Shown here piece by piece: positions 18,899 through 28,050 of a DNA stretch of 64,000 nucleotides. The notes beneath the pieces were generated by a model. It was not told where the DNA came from. It saw nothing but the letters and a program-made list of their open reading frames with translations, and did no database searches. Position 1 is the stretch's first letter. Every line of letters starts with the position of its first letter. The position numbers and the translations under genes are program-made. This DNA is from Luteimonas arsenica (GTDB taxonomy: Bacteria; Pseudomonadota; Gammaproteobacteria; Xanthomonadales; Xanthomonadaceae). The stretch lies in contig NZ_SJRW01000001.1 of NCBI RefSeq assembly GCF_004352825.1, forward strand, positions 248,001-312,000. Reading direction: 5' to 3'.

Positions 18899-20251
18899 TC
18901 AGTCGGCCAGGGCCTTGCCGTCGAAGCGCCAGGCGCCGTCGCGCTGCCGCACGGCTTCGGACATCGCGGTCCCGCCAGCGTCATTCCCTGCGCAGCCGAT
19001 CCAGAAAGTGACGTTCTGTGCGCCGGAGAAGCGGACGTTGGTGGCGACGACCACCCATTCCTGGGCGTTCCGGCCGGTACCGCTGGTGTTGACGTAGACC
19101 CCGTCCACGTTGTCCAGGTTGAAGCCGTCGTTGCCGTGGTTGGCCACGTACATGCCGCCGTTGAAGGCGATCTCGTTCGACTGGCACTGGGCGATGCCGC
19201 GGCGCAGCGCGCGCGCCGGGATATTGATGGTCCCCGTGATGTAGCGCAGCGAGGCGGTGCCTGCCGGGCCGGCCGGGCCCATCGGGCCGGTGGCGCCCTG
19301 CGGACCGGCGGGCCCCATCGGTCCCACCGGCCCGGTGGTGCCGGTTTCGCCCTGGAGACCCTGTTCGCCCTGCGGCCCTTGGGGCCCGATGTCGCCCTGC
19401 GGACCGGCGAGACCCTGTTCGCCCTGCGGCCCCTGAGGCCCGATGTCGCCCTGCGGACCGGCAACACCCTGTTCGCCCTGGGGTCCCGGAGGACCGGCGT
19501 CACCCTGGGGACCGGCGAGGCCCTGTTCGCCCTGCGGCCCCTGGGGCCCGATGTCGCCCTGCGGACCGGCAGCACCCTGTTCGCCCTGCGGCCCTTGGGG
19601 CCCGATGTCGCCCTGCGGACCGGCAACACCCTGTTCGCCCTGGGGTCCCTGAGGACCGGCGTCACCCTGGGGACCGGCGAGGCCCTGTTCGCCCTGCGGC
19701 CCCTGGGGCCCGATGTCGCCCTGTGGACCGGCAACACCCTGTTCGCCCTGGGGTCCCTGAGGACCAACGTCACCCTGGGGACCGGCGGTACCCGCTTCGC
19801 CCGCGGCACCGGCCTGGCCGGCGGGCCCCGCTGGACCTGCCGGGCCGGTGTCACCCGCGGGTCCCTGGGGCCCGGTGGGGCCCTGCGGTCCGACAGCACC
19901 AATGGTCAGACCGTAGTCGAGCTGCGTCGTGCCCAGGCTGCTGAAATGCTCGATCGTGAGCATGTAGTCGCCCGCCGGGGGCAAGCCGCCGGGCAGGGTG
20001 CAGGTCAGCATCGTCAGCGACTCTGGGCCGCGCGAGCGCATGCAGTTGCGCGAGATGTCGCCCACGTCGCCCAGCGTGATCCGTGAGCGGGCGCCCGAAT
20101 GCTGCAGGTTTTCACCCAGGACCACGAAAGCATCCAGGTCGTCCATCACCACCACGGACACGATCCGGGGCTCGGCCGCCAGGGCGCCGCCGGAGGCGAT
20201 TGCGAATGCGAGTGCGCTGGCCAGCGCCGTGCGATTGCGGGTCTTGCTCAT
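18899..20251 (-). CDS. Exported collagen-like (Gly-X-Y) repeat protein
   Basis: 450 residues with a signal peptide (about 1-26, [15 protein letters not shown]). Residues 27-117 form a non-repetitive globular head ([19 protein letters not shown]). An uninterrupted run of 72 Gly-X-Y triplets spans residues 118-333, and the C-terminal domain (334-450) has two Cys. Seven exact-length 18-residue units of the type [19 protein letters not shown] occupy 163-288. Bacterial collagen-like proteins trimerise at the surface and act in adhesion or biofilm. No sorting motif is seen. ATG 20251 is preceded by AAAAGGGGAAA. The gene stands alone, divergent from a STAS-like gene. Confidence 0.88.
   Translation of the reverse strand: MSKTRNRTALASALAFAIASGGALAAEPRIVSVVVMDDLDAFVVLGENLQHSGARSRITLGDVGDISRNCMRSRGPESLTMLTCTLPGGLPPAGDYMLTIEHFSSLGTTQLDYGLTIGAVGPQGPTGPQGPAGDTGPAGPAGPAGQAGAAGEAGTAGPQGDVGPQGPQGEQGVAGPQGDIGPQGPQGEQGLAGPQGDAGPQGPQGEQGVAGPQGDIGPQGPQGEQGAAGPQGDIGPQGPQGEQGLAGPQGDAGPPGPQGEQGVAGPQGDIGPQGPQGEQGLAGPQGDIGPQGPQGEQGLQGETGTTGPVGPMGPAGPQGATGPMGPAGPAGTASLRYITGTINIPARALRRGIAQCQSNEIAFNGGMYVANHGNDGFNLDNVDGVYVNTSGTGRNAQEWVVVATNVRFSGAQNVTFWIGCAGNDAGGTAMSEAVRQRDGAWRFDGKALAD
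19388..19765. repeat. Seven 54-bp tandem repeats coding Gly-X-Y units
   Basis: Seven in-frame units of 54 bp (378 bp) encode residues 163-288 of the collagen-like protein; an eighth unit is partial. Units differ by a few bases and at two variable residues (V/L/A and I/A). All differences keep frame, so unit gain or loss would change stalk length without breaking the gene. Confidence 0.9.
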
Positions 20252-20497
20252 TGGATTTCCCCTTTTCCATGTACCGGGGTTGCCCCGGCACTCCCGCGGA
20301 AACGTGAAGCAATGAGCGTGCCAAGTGTGACGAAGTTCCTGTTCTACGGTCATCTGGCGGCGCGGCCGCGCCAGCCGGGCGGACATCAGTACAGTTCCAA
20401 ACCACTGTGATCTGCCGGTTCGAGGCGCATGGCCGGTGCGCGCCGCCGCCTGCGTTGTCCCGCCAACCGGTACAGCCTCCAAGGAGCCGTGATCGCG

Positions 20498-20878
20498 ATG
20501 GAAGTGCCCACGGTTGTCATCTCGCGCGAGGCAGGGACGCTCCGCGTCCAAGTGCGTGGCGCGGCCTCGCCCGAGGCCACCCGGGCCTACTGGCGGCAGA
20601 TCGTCGAGGAGTTCGCCCGCGAGCCGGTGGACTACGTGCTGCTGATCGACGAACTGCGTGGCCCCGCGTTGAGCGCCGGGGACTGGCAGGCGCTGGTGCG
20701 GACGCTGGTCGGCTCCGGCCTGGAGTCGGTGCGCATCGCCCACGTGAAGCCCAATGGCCTGGACGAGATCGAGCACTGTGAACTCTCGGCGCGCCAGGTC
20801 GGTTTCCAGGCCCGCGTGTTCATGGACGTGCGCGAAGCCCGCCTCTGGCTGCGCTACGGACAGCAGCCGACGGATTGA
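20498..20878 (+). CDS. Small STAS/SpoIIAA-like protein of unknown function
   Basis: 126 residues with no signal peptide or membrane segment. The pattern of beta strands and helices ([15 protein letters not shown] ... [12 protein letters not shown] ... VRIAHVKPN ... [11 protein letters not shown]) resembles STAS or SpoIIAA-like folds, seen in regulatory or membrane-associating proteins. ATG 20498 is taken as start with AAGGAG at 20481-20486 (11-nt spacing, long). GTG 20489 is a possible alternative but sits only 2 nt from that site. It is divergent from the collagen-like gene. The function is not recognised. Confidence 0.6.
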   Translation: MEVPTVVISREAGTLRVQVRGAASPEATRAYWRQIVEEFAREPVDYVLLIDELRGPALSAGDWQALVRTLVGSGLESVRIAHVKPNGLDEIEHCELSARQVGFQARVFMDVREARLWLRYGQQPTD

Positions 20879-20959
20879 ACCGCCGCCAAGGCGCGGCCGG
20901 AATCCATCGTTGCCTGGTCCGGAGAGGGTTTGCGCCAGGAACCGCGCGGAGGCGTCCGG

Positions 20960-20965
20960 TATGAT
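20960..20965 (+). promoter_or_regulatory. Possible -10 element (TATGAT) of the acyltransferase gene
   Basis: TATGAT in CCGGTATGATTC, 33 bp before the start codon. No -35 at proper distance is evident. Confidence 0.35.
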
Positions 20966-20998
20966 TCAGGCCCTTTTGCGCATGCCCGGCCGTACTCG

Positions 20999-22960
20999 AT
21001 GACGCCCATCACCTATCGTCCCGACATCGATGGCCTGCGTGCGCTGGCGGTGCTGTCGGTGGTGCTCTTCCATTACCAGCTGGGCCCGGTGCCCGGCGGC
21101 TTCGTCGGTGTCGACGTGTTCTTCGTGATTTCCGGCTACCTGATCACCGCGATCATCGCCGGGGAGATCGGGCGTGGCAGCTTCTCGTTCACCGGCTTCT
21201 ACGACCGGCGCGTGCGGCGCATCCTCCCGGCGGCCCTGGTGGTGGTGCTCGCCAGCCTGGTCGCGGGGTACTTCATCCTCCTGCCGACGGCCTACACCAC
21301 GCTTGGAGCAAGCGCGGGCTATTCCGCCGCCGGCCTGGCCAACTTCTATTTCCTCTGGAACACCGGCTACTTCGACGCGAGCGCGGAGATGCAGCCGATG
21401 CTGCACATGTGGTCGCTTGCGGTCGAGGAGCAGTTCTACCTCGTCTGGCCGGTGATCCTGCTGGTCGTCGCGCGTCTGTCGTCGAATTCCCCGCGGATCA
21501 TCGCGGGCGCGCTGGCGGCGATCATCCTGGCCAGCTTCGCGACATCGGTCGCCATCCTCGAAGTCGGGGATCCCAAGATCGGGTTCTATATGCTGCACTC
21601 GCGCGCCTGGGAACTGGCGCTCGGCGCGCTGCTGGTGTTCCTGCCGCGCATCCCGGGTCGGGTCTTCGCCGAAGTACTGTCGCTGCTGGGGCTGGGGCTG
21701 GTGGTCGCCGCGTTCTTCCTGCTCGATGCGGAGTCGAAGTTCCCGGGCGCCAACGCGGCCTATCCGGTGGTGGGCGCTGCGCTCCTGGTCTGGCCGCGGG
21801 AGCAGGGCACCTGGATCGCCCGCCTGCTGGCCCTGCCTCCGCTGGTATTCATCGGCAGGATCTCGTTCTCGCTGTACCTCTACCACTGGCCGGTGCTGGT
21901 CTTCTACCGCCTCTATGGCACCGGAGAGCAGCCGGGTACCCGCGAGGCCCTGTGGCTCGCGCTGGCCAGTCTCGTGCTCGCGGTGCTGTCCTGGCGTTTC
22001 ATCGAGCAGCCGTTCCGCAGGCGCCGGGGACGCAAGGGCGTGAATGTCGCGGTGGGCTCGACGGCCATCGTGGCGGTGGCCGCCTGCGGACTCGCGGTCG
22101 CCACATCGGGCGGCCTGCCCGCGCGCCTGCCGCCGGAGCTGCGGAAGCTGGAGCACTACGCCGCGGAGACCGTGACCTCGCAGAACGGCCGCAATGACTG
22201 CTTCATCACCAGCCTCCACAAGCGTGGCGTCCGCGATTTCTCGGAAGATGAGTGCGTCGACATCCGGCCGGGTCGTCGCAACGTGCTGCTCGTCGGCGAC
22301 AGCCACGCCGCGCACTACGGCAAAGCGCTGCGAGACGTCTATCCGGAAGTAGAGTTTTCGCAGGTCACCGCGTCCGGCTGCCGCCCGGTAGTGCAGTCGC
22401 CTGATGCGAAGAAGAACACCTGCACGAGACTGCTGGACAAGGTCTTCAGCGAGTACATTCCGCGTGGCGATTTCGATGCGGTGATCCTCGCCGGACGATG
22501 GTCGGCGGGGAATTCCGCCCGCCTGGCGAAGACGGTCGAGCAGATTGCGCCGCAGGTCGGCGAAGTCATCGTGTTCGGTCCGGTTCCCGAGTACACCTCG
22601 GAACTACCGGTGCTGCTGGCGAGGTCGGCACTGCGGAAGGACAATGGCGCGCTGGTCGACGAAGCCCGGCTCTACGCCCAGGCCGAGAAGGCCACGCAGG
22701 CTGTTTCCGGGCGGATGCAGCCGCTGGGCGTGTCCTTCTACGCCCCCTTCGACGCCATGTGCGAGCAAGGCCGGTGCGTCGCCACGACGGCCGCGGGCGT
22801 GCCCGTGCAGTTCGACAAGGCGCACCTCAGCTACGAGGGCGCCCGCCTCGTGATCGAGCGTTTCAGGTCACAGGGACTGCTGGCGTCGGGTGCGGCTGCT
22901 CCCGCGGGCGCGTCGCAGCGCCCCGCGGCGACGGCTCAGCCAGCGGCGTCGCGGAAGTAG
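20999..22960 (+). CDS. OafA-type membrane acyltransferase with C-terminal SGNH domain
   Basis: 653 residues. The N-terminal part (about 1-370) is an acyltransferase_3 domain with around ten TM helices. It shows YRPDIDGLRALAVLSVVLFH (catalytic His in the RxxxH-like stretch), GGFVGVDVFFVISGYLI and MWSLAVEEQFYLVWP. The C-terminal part is an SGNH hydrolase-like domain: LLVGDS435H, and the D606-x-x-H609 catalytic pair in FDKAHLSYEG. Such two-domain proteins O-acetylate LPS O-antigen, exopolysaccharide or peptidoglycan sugars, moving acetyl groups across the inner membrane. The target glycan cannot be told. No strong Shine-Dalgarno is visible. The 3' end overlaps the convergent DUF3297 gene by 25 bp. 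Confidence 0.9.
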   Translation: MTPITYRPDIDGLRALAVLSVVLFHYQLGPVPGGFVGVDVFFVISGYLITAIIAGEIGRGSFSFTGFYDRRVRRILPAALVVVLASLVAGYFILLPTAYTTLGASAGYSAAGLANFYFLWNTGYFDASAEMQPMLHMWSLAVEEQFYLVWPVILLVVARLSSNSPRIIAGALAAIILASFATSVAILEVGDPKIGFYMLHSRAWELALGALLVFLPRIPGRVFAEVLSLLGLGLVVAAFFLLDAESKFPGANAAYPVVGAALLVWPREQGTWIARLLALPPLVFIGRISFSLYLYHWPVLVFYRLYGTGEQPGTREALWLALASLVLAVLSWRFIEQPFRRRRGRKGVNVAVGSTAIVAVAACGLAVATSGGLPARLPPELRKLEHYAAETVTSQNGRNDCFITSLHKRGVRDFSEDECVDIRPGRRNVLLVGDSHAAHYGKALRDVYPEVEFSQVTASGCRPVVQSPDAKKNTCTRLLDKVFSEYIPRGDFDAVILAGRWSAGNSARLAKTVEQIAPQVGEVIVFGPVPEYTSELPVLLARSALRKDNGALVDEARLYAQAEKATQAVSGRMQPLGVSFYAPFDAMCEQGRCVATTAAGVPVQFDKAHLSYEGARLVIERFRSQGLLASGAAAPAGASQRPAATAQPAASRK

Positions 22961-23181
22961 GGTTCGACCTCGCCCTGGAGCTTCATCGTCATCGGATTGC
23001 CGCGGCGGTCCAGCGCCTTGCCCACGGCAACGCGGATCCAGCCCTCGCTGACGCAGTATTCCTCGACGTTGTTGCGTTCCTCGCCCTTGAAGCGGATGCC
23101 GACGCCGCGGGCCATGGCCGCTTCGTCGTAATGGGGGCTGCGCGGGTCGTTGCTGAGGCGATCGGGAGGCGTGTCGTTCAT
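22936..23181 (-). CDS. DUF3297 family small protein
   Basis: 81 residues matching DUF3297, with SNDPRSPHYDEAAMARGVGIRFKG and YCVSEGWIRVAVGKALDRRG. It is soluble and lacks a signal peptide. The family is widespread in proteobacteria and has no assigned role known to me. It is the last gene of a minus-strand group with msrB, 5 bp after it. The tail overlaps the convergent acyltransferase gene. Confidence 0.88.
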   Translation of the reverse strand: MNDTPPDRLSNDPRSPHYDEAAMARGVGIRFKGEERNNVEEYCVSEGWIRVAVGKALDRRGNPMTMKLQGEVEPYFRDAAG

Positions 23182-23186
23182 GGCCG

Positions 23187-23654
23187 CTACTTTACCGCGG
23201 CCGCCTCCGCGCCTCCACGCCCCAGCGGGTCGGGCAGCGGGTCGCCGGCGGCGACGAAGTCGAGCGACACCGAGTTCAGGCAGTGGCGTTCGCCCGTGGG
23301 CGGCGGGCCGTCGGGGAAGACGTGGCCGAGATGGCTGCCGCAGCGCGCACAGACCTCCTCCACGCGCACCATGCCGTGGCTGAGGTCGCGCACGTAACGG
23401 ATGTGCGCCGGGTCGAAGGGTTCGAAGAAGCTCGGCCAGCCGGTGCCCGAGTCGAACTTGGCGCTGGAGCGGAACAGCGGCAGGCCGCAGAAGCCGCAGG
23501 TGTAGGTGCCGTCGCGCTTGTTGTCGAGGAAGGTGCCGCAGAACGGTGCCTCGGTGCCGTGGGCGAGAAGCACGCGACGGGCGTCGTCACCGAGTGCCTC
23601 CGTGAGACGGCGGCGCTGGGCTTCGTCGGGGGGCGACAGGTCGAAGGCGGTCAT
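23187..23654 (-). CDS. msrB: Peptide-methionine (R)-S-oxide reductase
   Basis: 155 residues. Zinc ligands C53/C56 (CGFC) and C102/C105 (CARC), substrate motif [13 protein letters not shown], and catalytic C125 in [11 protein letters not shown] are all present. It reduces methionine-R-sulfoxide in oxidised proteins. ATG 23654 follows AGGAG with 6-nt spacing. A resolving Cys is not obvious near the C38 position beyond APFCG, which is the usual site. It is in a short operon with the DUF3297 gene. Confidence 0.95.
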   Translation of the reverse strand: MTAFDLSPPDEAQRRRLTEALGDDARRVLLAHGTEAPFCGTFLDNKRDGTYTCGFCGLPLFRSSAKFDSGTGWPSFFEPFDPAHIRYVRDLSHGMVRVEEVCARCGSHLGHVFPDGPPPTGERHCLNSVSLDFVAAGDPLPDPLGRGGAEAAAVK

Positions 23655-23703
23655 GCGCGGCTCCTGTGGGGGAGTGGACGGGGCAGGGCCGCCATTATCG
23701 CGC

Positions 23704-23988
23704 TCAGGACGCTTCGCGGCGGCCCTGGGCGCGGGCACGCGCGATCACCGCGCGCATCTGTTCGCGGTCGCGATGGCGCGATATCGGCACCGCGCCGAGC
23801 GCGATCGCGCGTTCCCGGAGTTCCCCGGTGACGTCGTAATGGGCGCCGCTGGTCTTGTCCTGGAAGGCGCGCCGCGGCATACCCAGCGCCGCCGCGAACG
23901 CGTGCAACTCGTCCAGGGTGTCGGCCATCAGATGGGCCCAGCGGTGGCCGCGCCACAGGGTCACGGCATCGTCCACGTAGACCGCCAT
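23704..23988 (-). CDS. DUF4031 domain protein
   Basis: 94 residues beginning [20 protein letters not shown], with [15 protein letters not shown] and [17 protein letters not shown], matching DUF4031. Biochemistry is unknown; the acidic YVDD start and conserved His residues suggest a nucleotide- or metal-related fold (inference). It begins 8 bp after the DUF3016 gene stop, so the two are probably co-transcribed. Confidence 0.85.
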   Translation of the reverse strand: MAVYVDDAVTLWRGHRWAHLMADTLDELHAFAAALGMPRRAFQDKTSGAHYDVTGELRERAIALGAVPISRHRDREQMRAVIARARAQGRREAS

Positions 23989-23996
23989 CGCGCCGT

Positions 23997-24581
23997 TCAG
24001 TCGTCCCTGGCCGCGACGTTGCCGCGCGCCTGCAGGTCGCGGCGGACCCAGTCGTCGACCAGGCGCTTCTCGTGCCGCAGCGGGTCGCTGCTGGACGGCA
24101 GGCCAATGCCGCTGCTCAGGAAGCCGGGGTCGGTGAGCCGGCGTTCGCCGCTGTCGGCCACCTGGCCGCCTGCGTCGTACAGGGTGTAGCGCAGGCTGAT
24201 GCGCGGCGGGTAGACGTCGCGCACCACGCGGACGAAGTCGGCCCGGCGCGCGCCGTACTCGTAGTCGCCGGCGCGGTCGATGTCGGTGATGTGGACCTCG
24301 AGCCGCTCGCCTGGCCCCAGTGCCTTGCCGGCGCGCGTGGCCACGTAGGCGGCGATGTCGTGCACCCAGTTGCCGCGTCCGGCGGCGAAACGGTCGCGGC
24401 TGTAGCGGATCTCGGTGAAGCCGGCGGGATCGTCCCAGGACACCGCAACCGGGCCTTCGGCCTCCAGGCTGCGAGGGTAGTCGGGATCGGTGATGCGGGT
24501 GGCGGCGCCGGCGGGAACTGCGAAGGCGAACGCCAACGCGGTGGCGATCGCGGCGGTCGTGATGTGTCGTTGGCGTGGCAT
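23997..24581 (-). CDS. DUF3016 family exported protein
   Basis: 194 residues with a signal peptide (about 1-27, ending VPAGAA). The body has VSWDDPAGFTEIRYSRDRFAAGR ... LGPGERLEVHITDIDRAGDYEYG ... GFLSSGIGLPSSSDPLRHEKRLVDDWV, matching DUF3016, periplasmic proteins of unknown role. AAGGAA lies 8 nt before ATG 24581. It is divergent from the YkuD_2 gene. Confidence 0.85.
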   Translation of the reverse strand: MPRQRHITTAAIATALAFAFAVPAGAATRITDPDYPRSLEAEGPVAVSWDDPAGFTEIRYSRDRFAAGRGNWVHDIAAYVATRAGKALGPGERLEVHITDIDRAGDYEYGARRADFVRVVRDVYPPRISLRYTLYDAGGQVADSGERRLTDPGFLSSGIGLPSSSDPLRHEKRLVDDWVRRDLQARGNVAARDD

Positions 24582-24730
24582 GGCTGCGGTTCCTTGCCGT
24601 CGTATTGACCGAGTCTGCGCCCCCATGCGTTCCGCGGCAATGAAATCGGGCGGCGGCGACACGCTTCGTTCAGCCTGTGCGCAGCGGCGGCACCCTTGCG
24701 CCGGTGCCAATGCGCCCGCATCTTCAAGCA

Positions 24731-25453
24731 ATGGTGACTGGAAACATCCGCCCGGGCCGGCGGTCCGTGCCGCGTCTGCGTCGCGCAGTCGTCGTGGCAC
24801 TGCTCGCGTCCGCACCGCTGGCGCAGGCCGGCGACCTGCTGGAGCGGCTTGCCGCAGCCGCGCCCGGGATCGATCGCGAGGTGCTGGCGCTGGCGCTGGA
24901 GGCGCGTGACTGCGCGCGCCTGGGCGGCGGCGCGGGGGCCGATGCCGCGCGGCTGGCGGTGATCGACTACACCCGTCCCTCGACCGAGGAACGGCTGTGG
25001 GTGTTCGACCTCGTGCGCGGGACCCTGCTGCACGAGGAGCACGTCGCCCACGGTCGCGGCAGCGGCGACGGCATGGCCACGCGCTTCTCCAACGTCGAGG
25101 GCAGCTACCAGTCGAGCCTCGGCCTGTTCGCCACCGCCGAGACCTATGTCGGCGGCAATGGCTACTCGCTGCGCATGGATGGCCTGGAGCCCGGCATCAA
25201 CGACGCCGCGCGCGAGCGCCTGCTGGTGATGCACGGCGCCGACTACGTCGATTCCGCGCAGGCCCGCCGGCAGGGCCGACTGGGACGCAGCTGGGGGTGT
25301 CCCGCGCTGCGACCGGAAGTCACGCGCGAGGTCATCGATCACCTGAAGAACGGACAGCTGCTGTTCGCCTATGCACGCGATGCCGCGTGGCTGGAAGGTT
25401 CGCGCTTCCTGCACTGCGATCTGGCTGAACGTGGGGGCTCCGGCAGGCGCTGA
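24731..25453 (+). CDS. Exported murein L,D-transpeptidase-like protein (YkuD_2 family)
   Basis: 240 residues with a signal peptide (about 1-34, ending LAQAG). The catalytic region is [11 protein letters not shown] ... [16 protein letters not shown], carrying the H and C of the YkuD_2 fold (murein L,D-transpeptidase catalytic domain family). The start is uncertain: ATG 24731 or ATG 24710 (7 residues longer); neither has a good Shine-Dalgarno. It is the first of three codirectional peptidoglycan genes. The family's cross-linking activity is presumed, not proven. Confidence 0.85.
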   Translation: MVTGNIRPGRRSVPRLRRAVVVALLASAPLAQAGDLLERLAAAAPGIDREVLALALEARDCARLGGGAGADAARLAVIDYTRPSTEERLWVFDLVRGTLLHEEHVAHGRGSGDGMATRFSNVEGSYQSSLGLFATAETYVGGNGYSLRMDGLEPGINDAARERLLVMHGADYVDSAQARRQGRLGRSWGCPALRPEVTREVIDHLKNGQLLFAYARDAAWLEGSRFLHCDLAERGGSGRR

Positions 25454-25517
25454 CCTTCACGTAGCTTCGCCCGTGGCTCGCGCAGCATCCGGCGGACCAG
25501 GAACGAAGGACCGACGC

Positions 25518-26534
25518 ATGATGACTTCCGCCAAGCCGCTTGCCCTCGCGCTGTGCGCGATCCTGTCCACTGCGCCGCTGCTGGCGTCCGTGCAGGAAGG
25601 CCCCGCCGAGCCCGGCGCGAAAGCCAGCGAAGAGGCTGCACGCCCGCAGGCGAAGGCCGCCGACCATCCCGCCAACGACGCTGGCGCCCGGAGCGGCGAC
25701 GACGCGATGCTGCGCGCGCAGGTGCTGCTTGATCGCGCGCGCTTCTCGCCGGGCGAGATCGACGGGCGCGGCGGATCCAACACCCGGCGCGCGATCGCGG
25801 CCTTCCAGCGCAGCCGCGACCTCGATGCCAGCGGTGAACTGGACGAGGCCACCTGGAAGGCGCTGGACGCCGACACCGCTCCGGTGCTGGTGCAGTACGA
25901 AATCACCGGCGCCGACGTCAGCGGCCCGTTCCGCAAGCTGCCCGGGGACATGATGGAGAAGTCGAAGCTCGACGCGCTCGGCTACGAGAGCGCGGCCGAG
26001 GCCCTGGGCGAGAAGTTCCATGCCAGCCCGGCGTTGCTGAAGCGACTCAACCCCGGCAAGGAGTTCCGCGCCGGTACGAGCGTCGTGGTGCCGGGCGTGT
26101 CGGGCGCCGCGCCGCTGCCGGAGATCGCCAAGGTAGTCGTCGACAAGTCCGATTCCGTGCTGCAGCTGGTCGATGCCGGCGGCAAGGTCGTGGCCCAGTT
26201 CCCGGCCTCCACCGGCAGCGAACACGATCCTCTGCCGATCGGCGAATGGACCATCCAGGGCGTCGCGCGCGACCCGACCTTCCACTACAACCCCGACCTG
26301 TTCTGGGACGCGGACAAGTCGCACGCCAAGGCGACGCTCGCGCCGGGCCCCAACAACCCCGTGGGCGTGGCCTGGGTGGACCTGTCGAAGGAGCACTACG
26401 GCATCCACGGCACGCCGGCGCCGGAGAACGTCGGCAAGACCGATTCGCATGGCTGCATCCGCCTGAGCAACTGGAACGTGCTGGTGCTGGCCGATGCGGT
26501 GAAACCGGGCCTGCCGGCGGTGCTGCAGGAGTAG
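25518..26534 (+). CDS. L,D-transpeptidase with N-terminal peptidoglycan-binding domain
   Basis: 338 residues with a signal peptide (about 1-24). A PG_binding_1 domain spans about 63-115 ([28 protein letters not shown]), and the YkuD catalytic domain about 200-338 with HYGIHGTP and S-H-G-C-I-R-L-S, including the nucleophile Cys. It forms 3-3 or Braun-lipoprotein-type cross-links in the periplasm. AAGGA at 25506-25510 supports ATG 25518. The M23 peptidase gene follows after 3 bp. Confidence 0.93.
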   Translation: MMTSAKPLALALCAILSTAPLLASVQEGPAEPGAKASEEAARPQAKAADHPANDAGARSGDDAMLRAQVLLDRARFSPGEIDGRGGSNTRRAIAAFQRSRDLDASGELDEATWKALDADTAPVLVQYEITGADVSGPFRKLPGDMMEKSKLDALGYESAAEALGEKFHASPALLKRLNPGKEFRAGTSVVVPGVSGAAPLPEIAKVVVDKSDSVLQLVDAGGKVVAQFPASTGSEHDPLPIGEWTIQGVARDPTFHYNPDLFWDADKSHAKATLAPGPNNPVGVAWVDLSKEHYGIHGTPAPENVGKTDSHGCIRLSNWNVLVLADAVKPGLPAVLQE

Positions 26535-26537
26535 GGC

Positions 26538-27248
26538 GTGCGCCATGTGGCGATCGTCCTCGCGGGCCTGCTGCTGGCCGCGGGCCTGCACTTCGTGCTG
26601 ATGCCGGACGCCGAGCGGGCGCGGATCCTGCAGGTGGCCCCGTCATCGGCGGCATCGTCCGTGGCGGCGGCTGACGCGGACGTCGGGATCGCCGCGCTGC
26701 CGGCATCCGACGCGACGCCTGTTGCATCCGCCGTCGCCGCGCCGATGCCGGAGTTGCCGGTGGACACCGGCACGGTGCCACCCGACGCAGCGCCCATCGC
26801 TGCGCCCCCGCCTTCCGGCCTGCTCGTGCCGGTGCAGGGCATCGCGCCCTCGCAGCTCTCGTCGACCTTCGACGACGACCGCGGCGAAGGCCGCGTGCAC
26901 GAGGCGCTGGACATCATGGCGCCGGCCGGGACGCCGGTGCTGGCGGTGGCCGACGGCCACGTCGAGAAGCTGTTCGACAGCGACCGCGGCGGGCTGACGA
27001 TCTACCAGTTCGAGCCGGGCGGCGAGTACGCCTACTACTACGCGCACCTGGAACGCTATGCGCCCGGACTGGAAGAGCAGCAGCAAGTGCGCCGGGGCGA
27101 GGTCATCGGCTATGTCGGCAGCACCGGCAACGCCGATCCGGCGGCGCCGCACCTGCACTTCGCGATCTTCCTGCTCGGCCCCGAGAAGCGCTGGTGGGAA
27201 GGCACGGCGATCGATCCGTATCCGCTGCTGGCAGACGGGGCGCGCTGA
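26538..27248 (+). CDS. M23 family metallopeptidase (LytM domain)
   Basis: 236 residues starting at GTG 26538, 3 bp after the L,D-transpeptidase stop. An N-terminal membrane anchor or signal (about 3-20) is followed by an Ala/Pro-rich linker to about 100. The M23 domain then shows H-E-A-L-D (first His and Asp zinc ligands) and HLHFAIF (third ligand). Family members cut peptide cross-links in murein. The operon pairing of a transpeptidase with an endopeptidase suggests coordinated wall remodelling. Confidence 0.92.
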   Translation: MRHVAIVLAGLLLAAGLHFVLMPDAERARILQVAPSSAASSVAAADADVGIAALPASDATPVASAVAAPMPELPVDTGTVPPDAAPIAAPPPSGLLVPVQGIAPSQLSSTFDDDRGEGRVHEALDIMAPAGTPVLAVADGHVEKLFDSDRGGLTIYQFEPGGEYAYYYAHLERYAPGLEEQQQVRRGEVIGYVGSTGNADPAAPHLHFAIFLLGPEKRWWEGTAIDPYPLLADGAR

Positions 27249-27292
27249 GGCGTCGGGCAGGGCACGGCGCACCGCCGCGGTCCTGTGCGGAC

Positions 27293-27964
27293 TCAGTCCA
27301 GCAGCGGCTCCAGCGCGGGCCAGACGTGGTCGTGGATCGCCGGCTGCGCCGCAGCGGTCGGGTGCAGGTTGTCGTCCATGAAGTTGCCGCGGTCGGCGGC
27401 CACGGGTTCGAGCAGGAAGGGCAGCAGTTCGACGTCGAACAGGGTGGCCAGGTCGCGGTAGACCTGTTCGAAGCCGCGGGTGTAGTCGGGGCCGAGGTTG
27501 GGCGGCATGCGCATGCCCACCAGCAGCACCCGGGCGCCGACGTGCTGCGAGGCGCCGACCATGCGCGCCAGGTTGCGCCGCATCTCCGGCAGCGGCAGGC
27601 CGCGCAGGGCGTCGTTGGCGCCCAGGGCGATCACGACCACGGTGGGGCGGTGGCGCAGGACTTCGCCGACCACGCGCGCCGAGCCGCCGGCGCTGGTCTC
27701 GCCGCTGATGCTGGCGTTGACCACCTGCCAGCCCGGATGGCCGGCGGCGATGCGTTCGGCCATGAGCGCCACCCAGCCCTCTTCGGCGCGCAGGCCGTAG
27801 GCGGCGGAGAGCGAATCGCCCATCACCAGCACGGTGCCGCGCGGCGCGCCGGCTTCCGCCGCGGCCGCGGCCGGCTGCGCCTGCGCGGCGGTCGCCAGCA
27901 GCAGGACGCACAAACCCATGGCACATTGCAGCCAGCGCCGCCGCGCCCAATATCCTGTCTTCAT
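27293..27964 (-). CDS. tesA: Arylesterase / lysophospholipase L1-type GDSL hydrolase
   Basis: 223 residues with a signal peptide (about 1-29). The four SGNH blocks are present: MGDS51LSAAYG, NASISGETSAGG, LGANDALRG, and D198-N-L-H201. This matches TesA (acyl-CoA thioesterase I/protease I/lysophospholipase L1). It is a periplasmic esterase with broad acyl substrates. It is divergent from the ybbA-like ATPase gene across 86 bp, the same arrangement as tesA-ybbA-ybbP in Escherichia coli. Confidence 0.92.
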   Translation of the reverse strand: MKTGYWARRRWLQCAMGLCVLLLATAAQAQPAAAAAEAGAPRGTVLVMGDSLSAAYGLRAEEGWVALMAERIAAGHPGWQVVNASISGETSAGGSARVVGEVLRHRPTVVVIALGANDALRGLPLPEMRRNLARMVGASQHVGARVLLVGMRMPPNLGPDYTRGFEQVYRDLATLFDVELLPFLLEPVAADRGNFMDDNLHPTAAAQPAIHDHVWPALEPLLD

Positions 27965-28050
27965 CCCGCGATTCCCAAGTTCCGCCCGTGGATCGTGCCC
28001 GCTCCAGCAGGGGCACCCGTGGCGGACATCATGCCCCGATGAAGGACACC

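Noticed and set aside
19388..19765. Regular repeats that could suggest a CRISPR array
   Set aside because: Units are contiguous 54-bp coding repeats without spacers and translate to Gly-X-Y collagen-like sequence.
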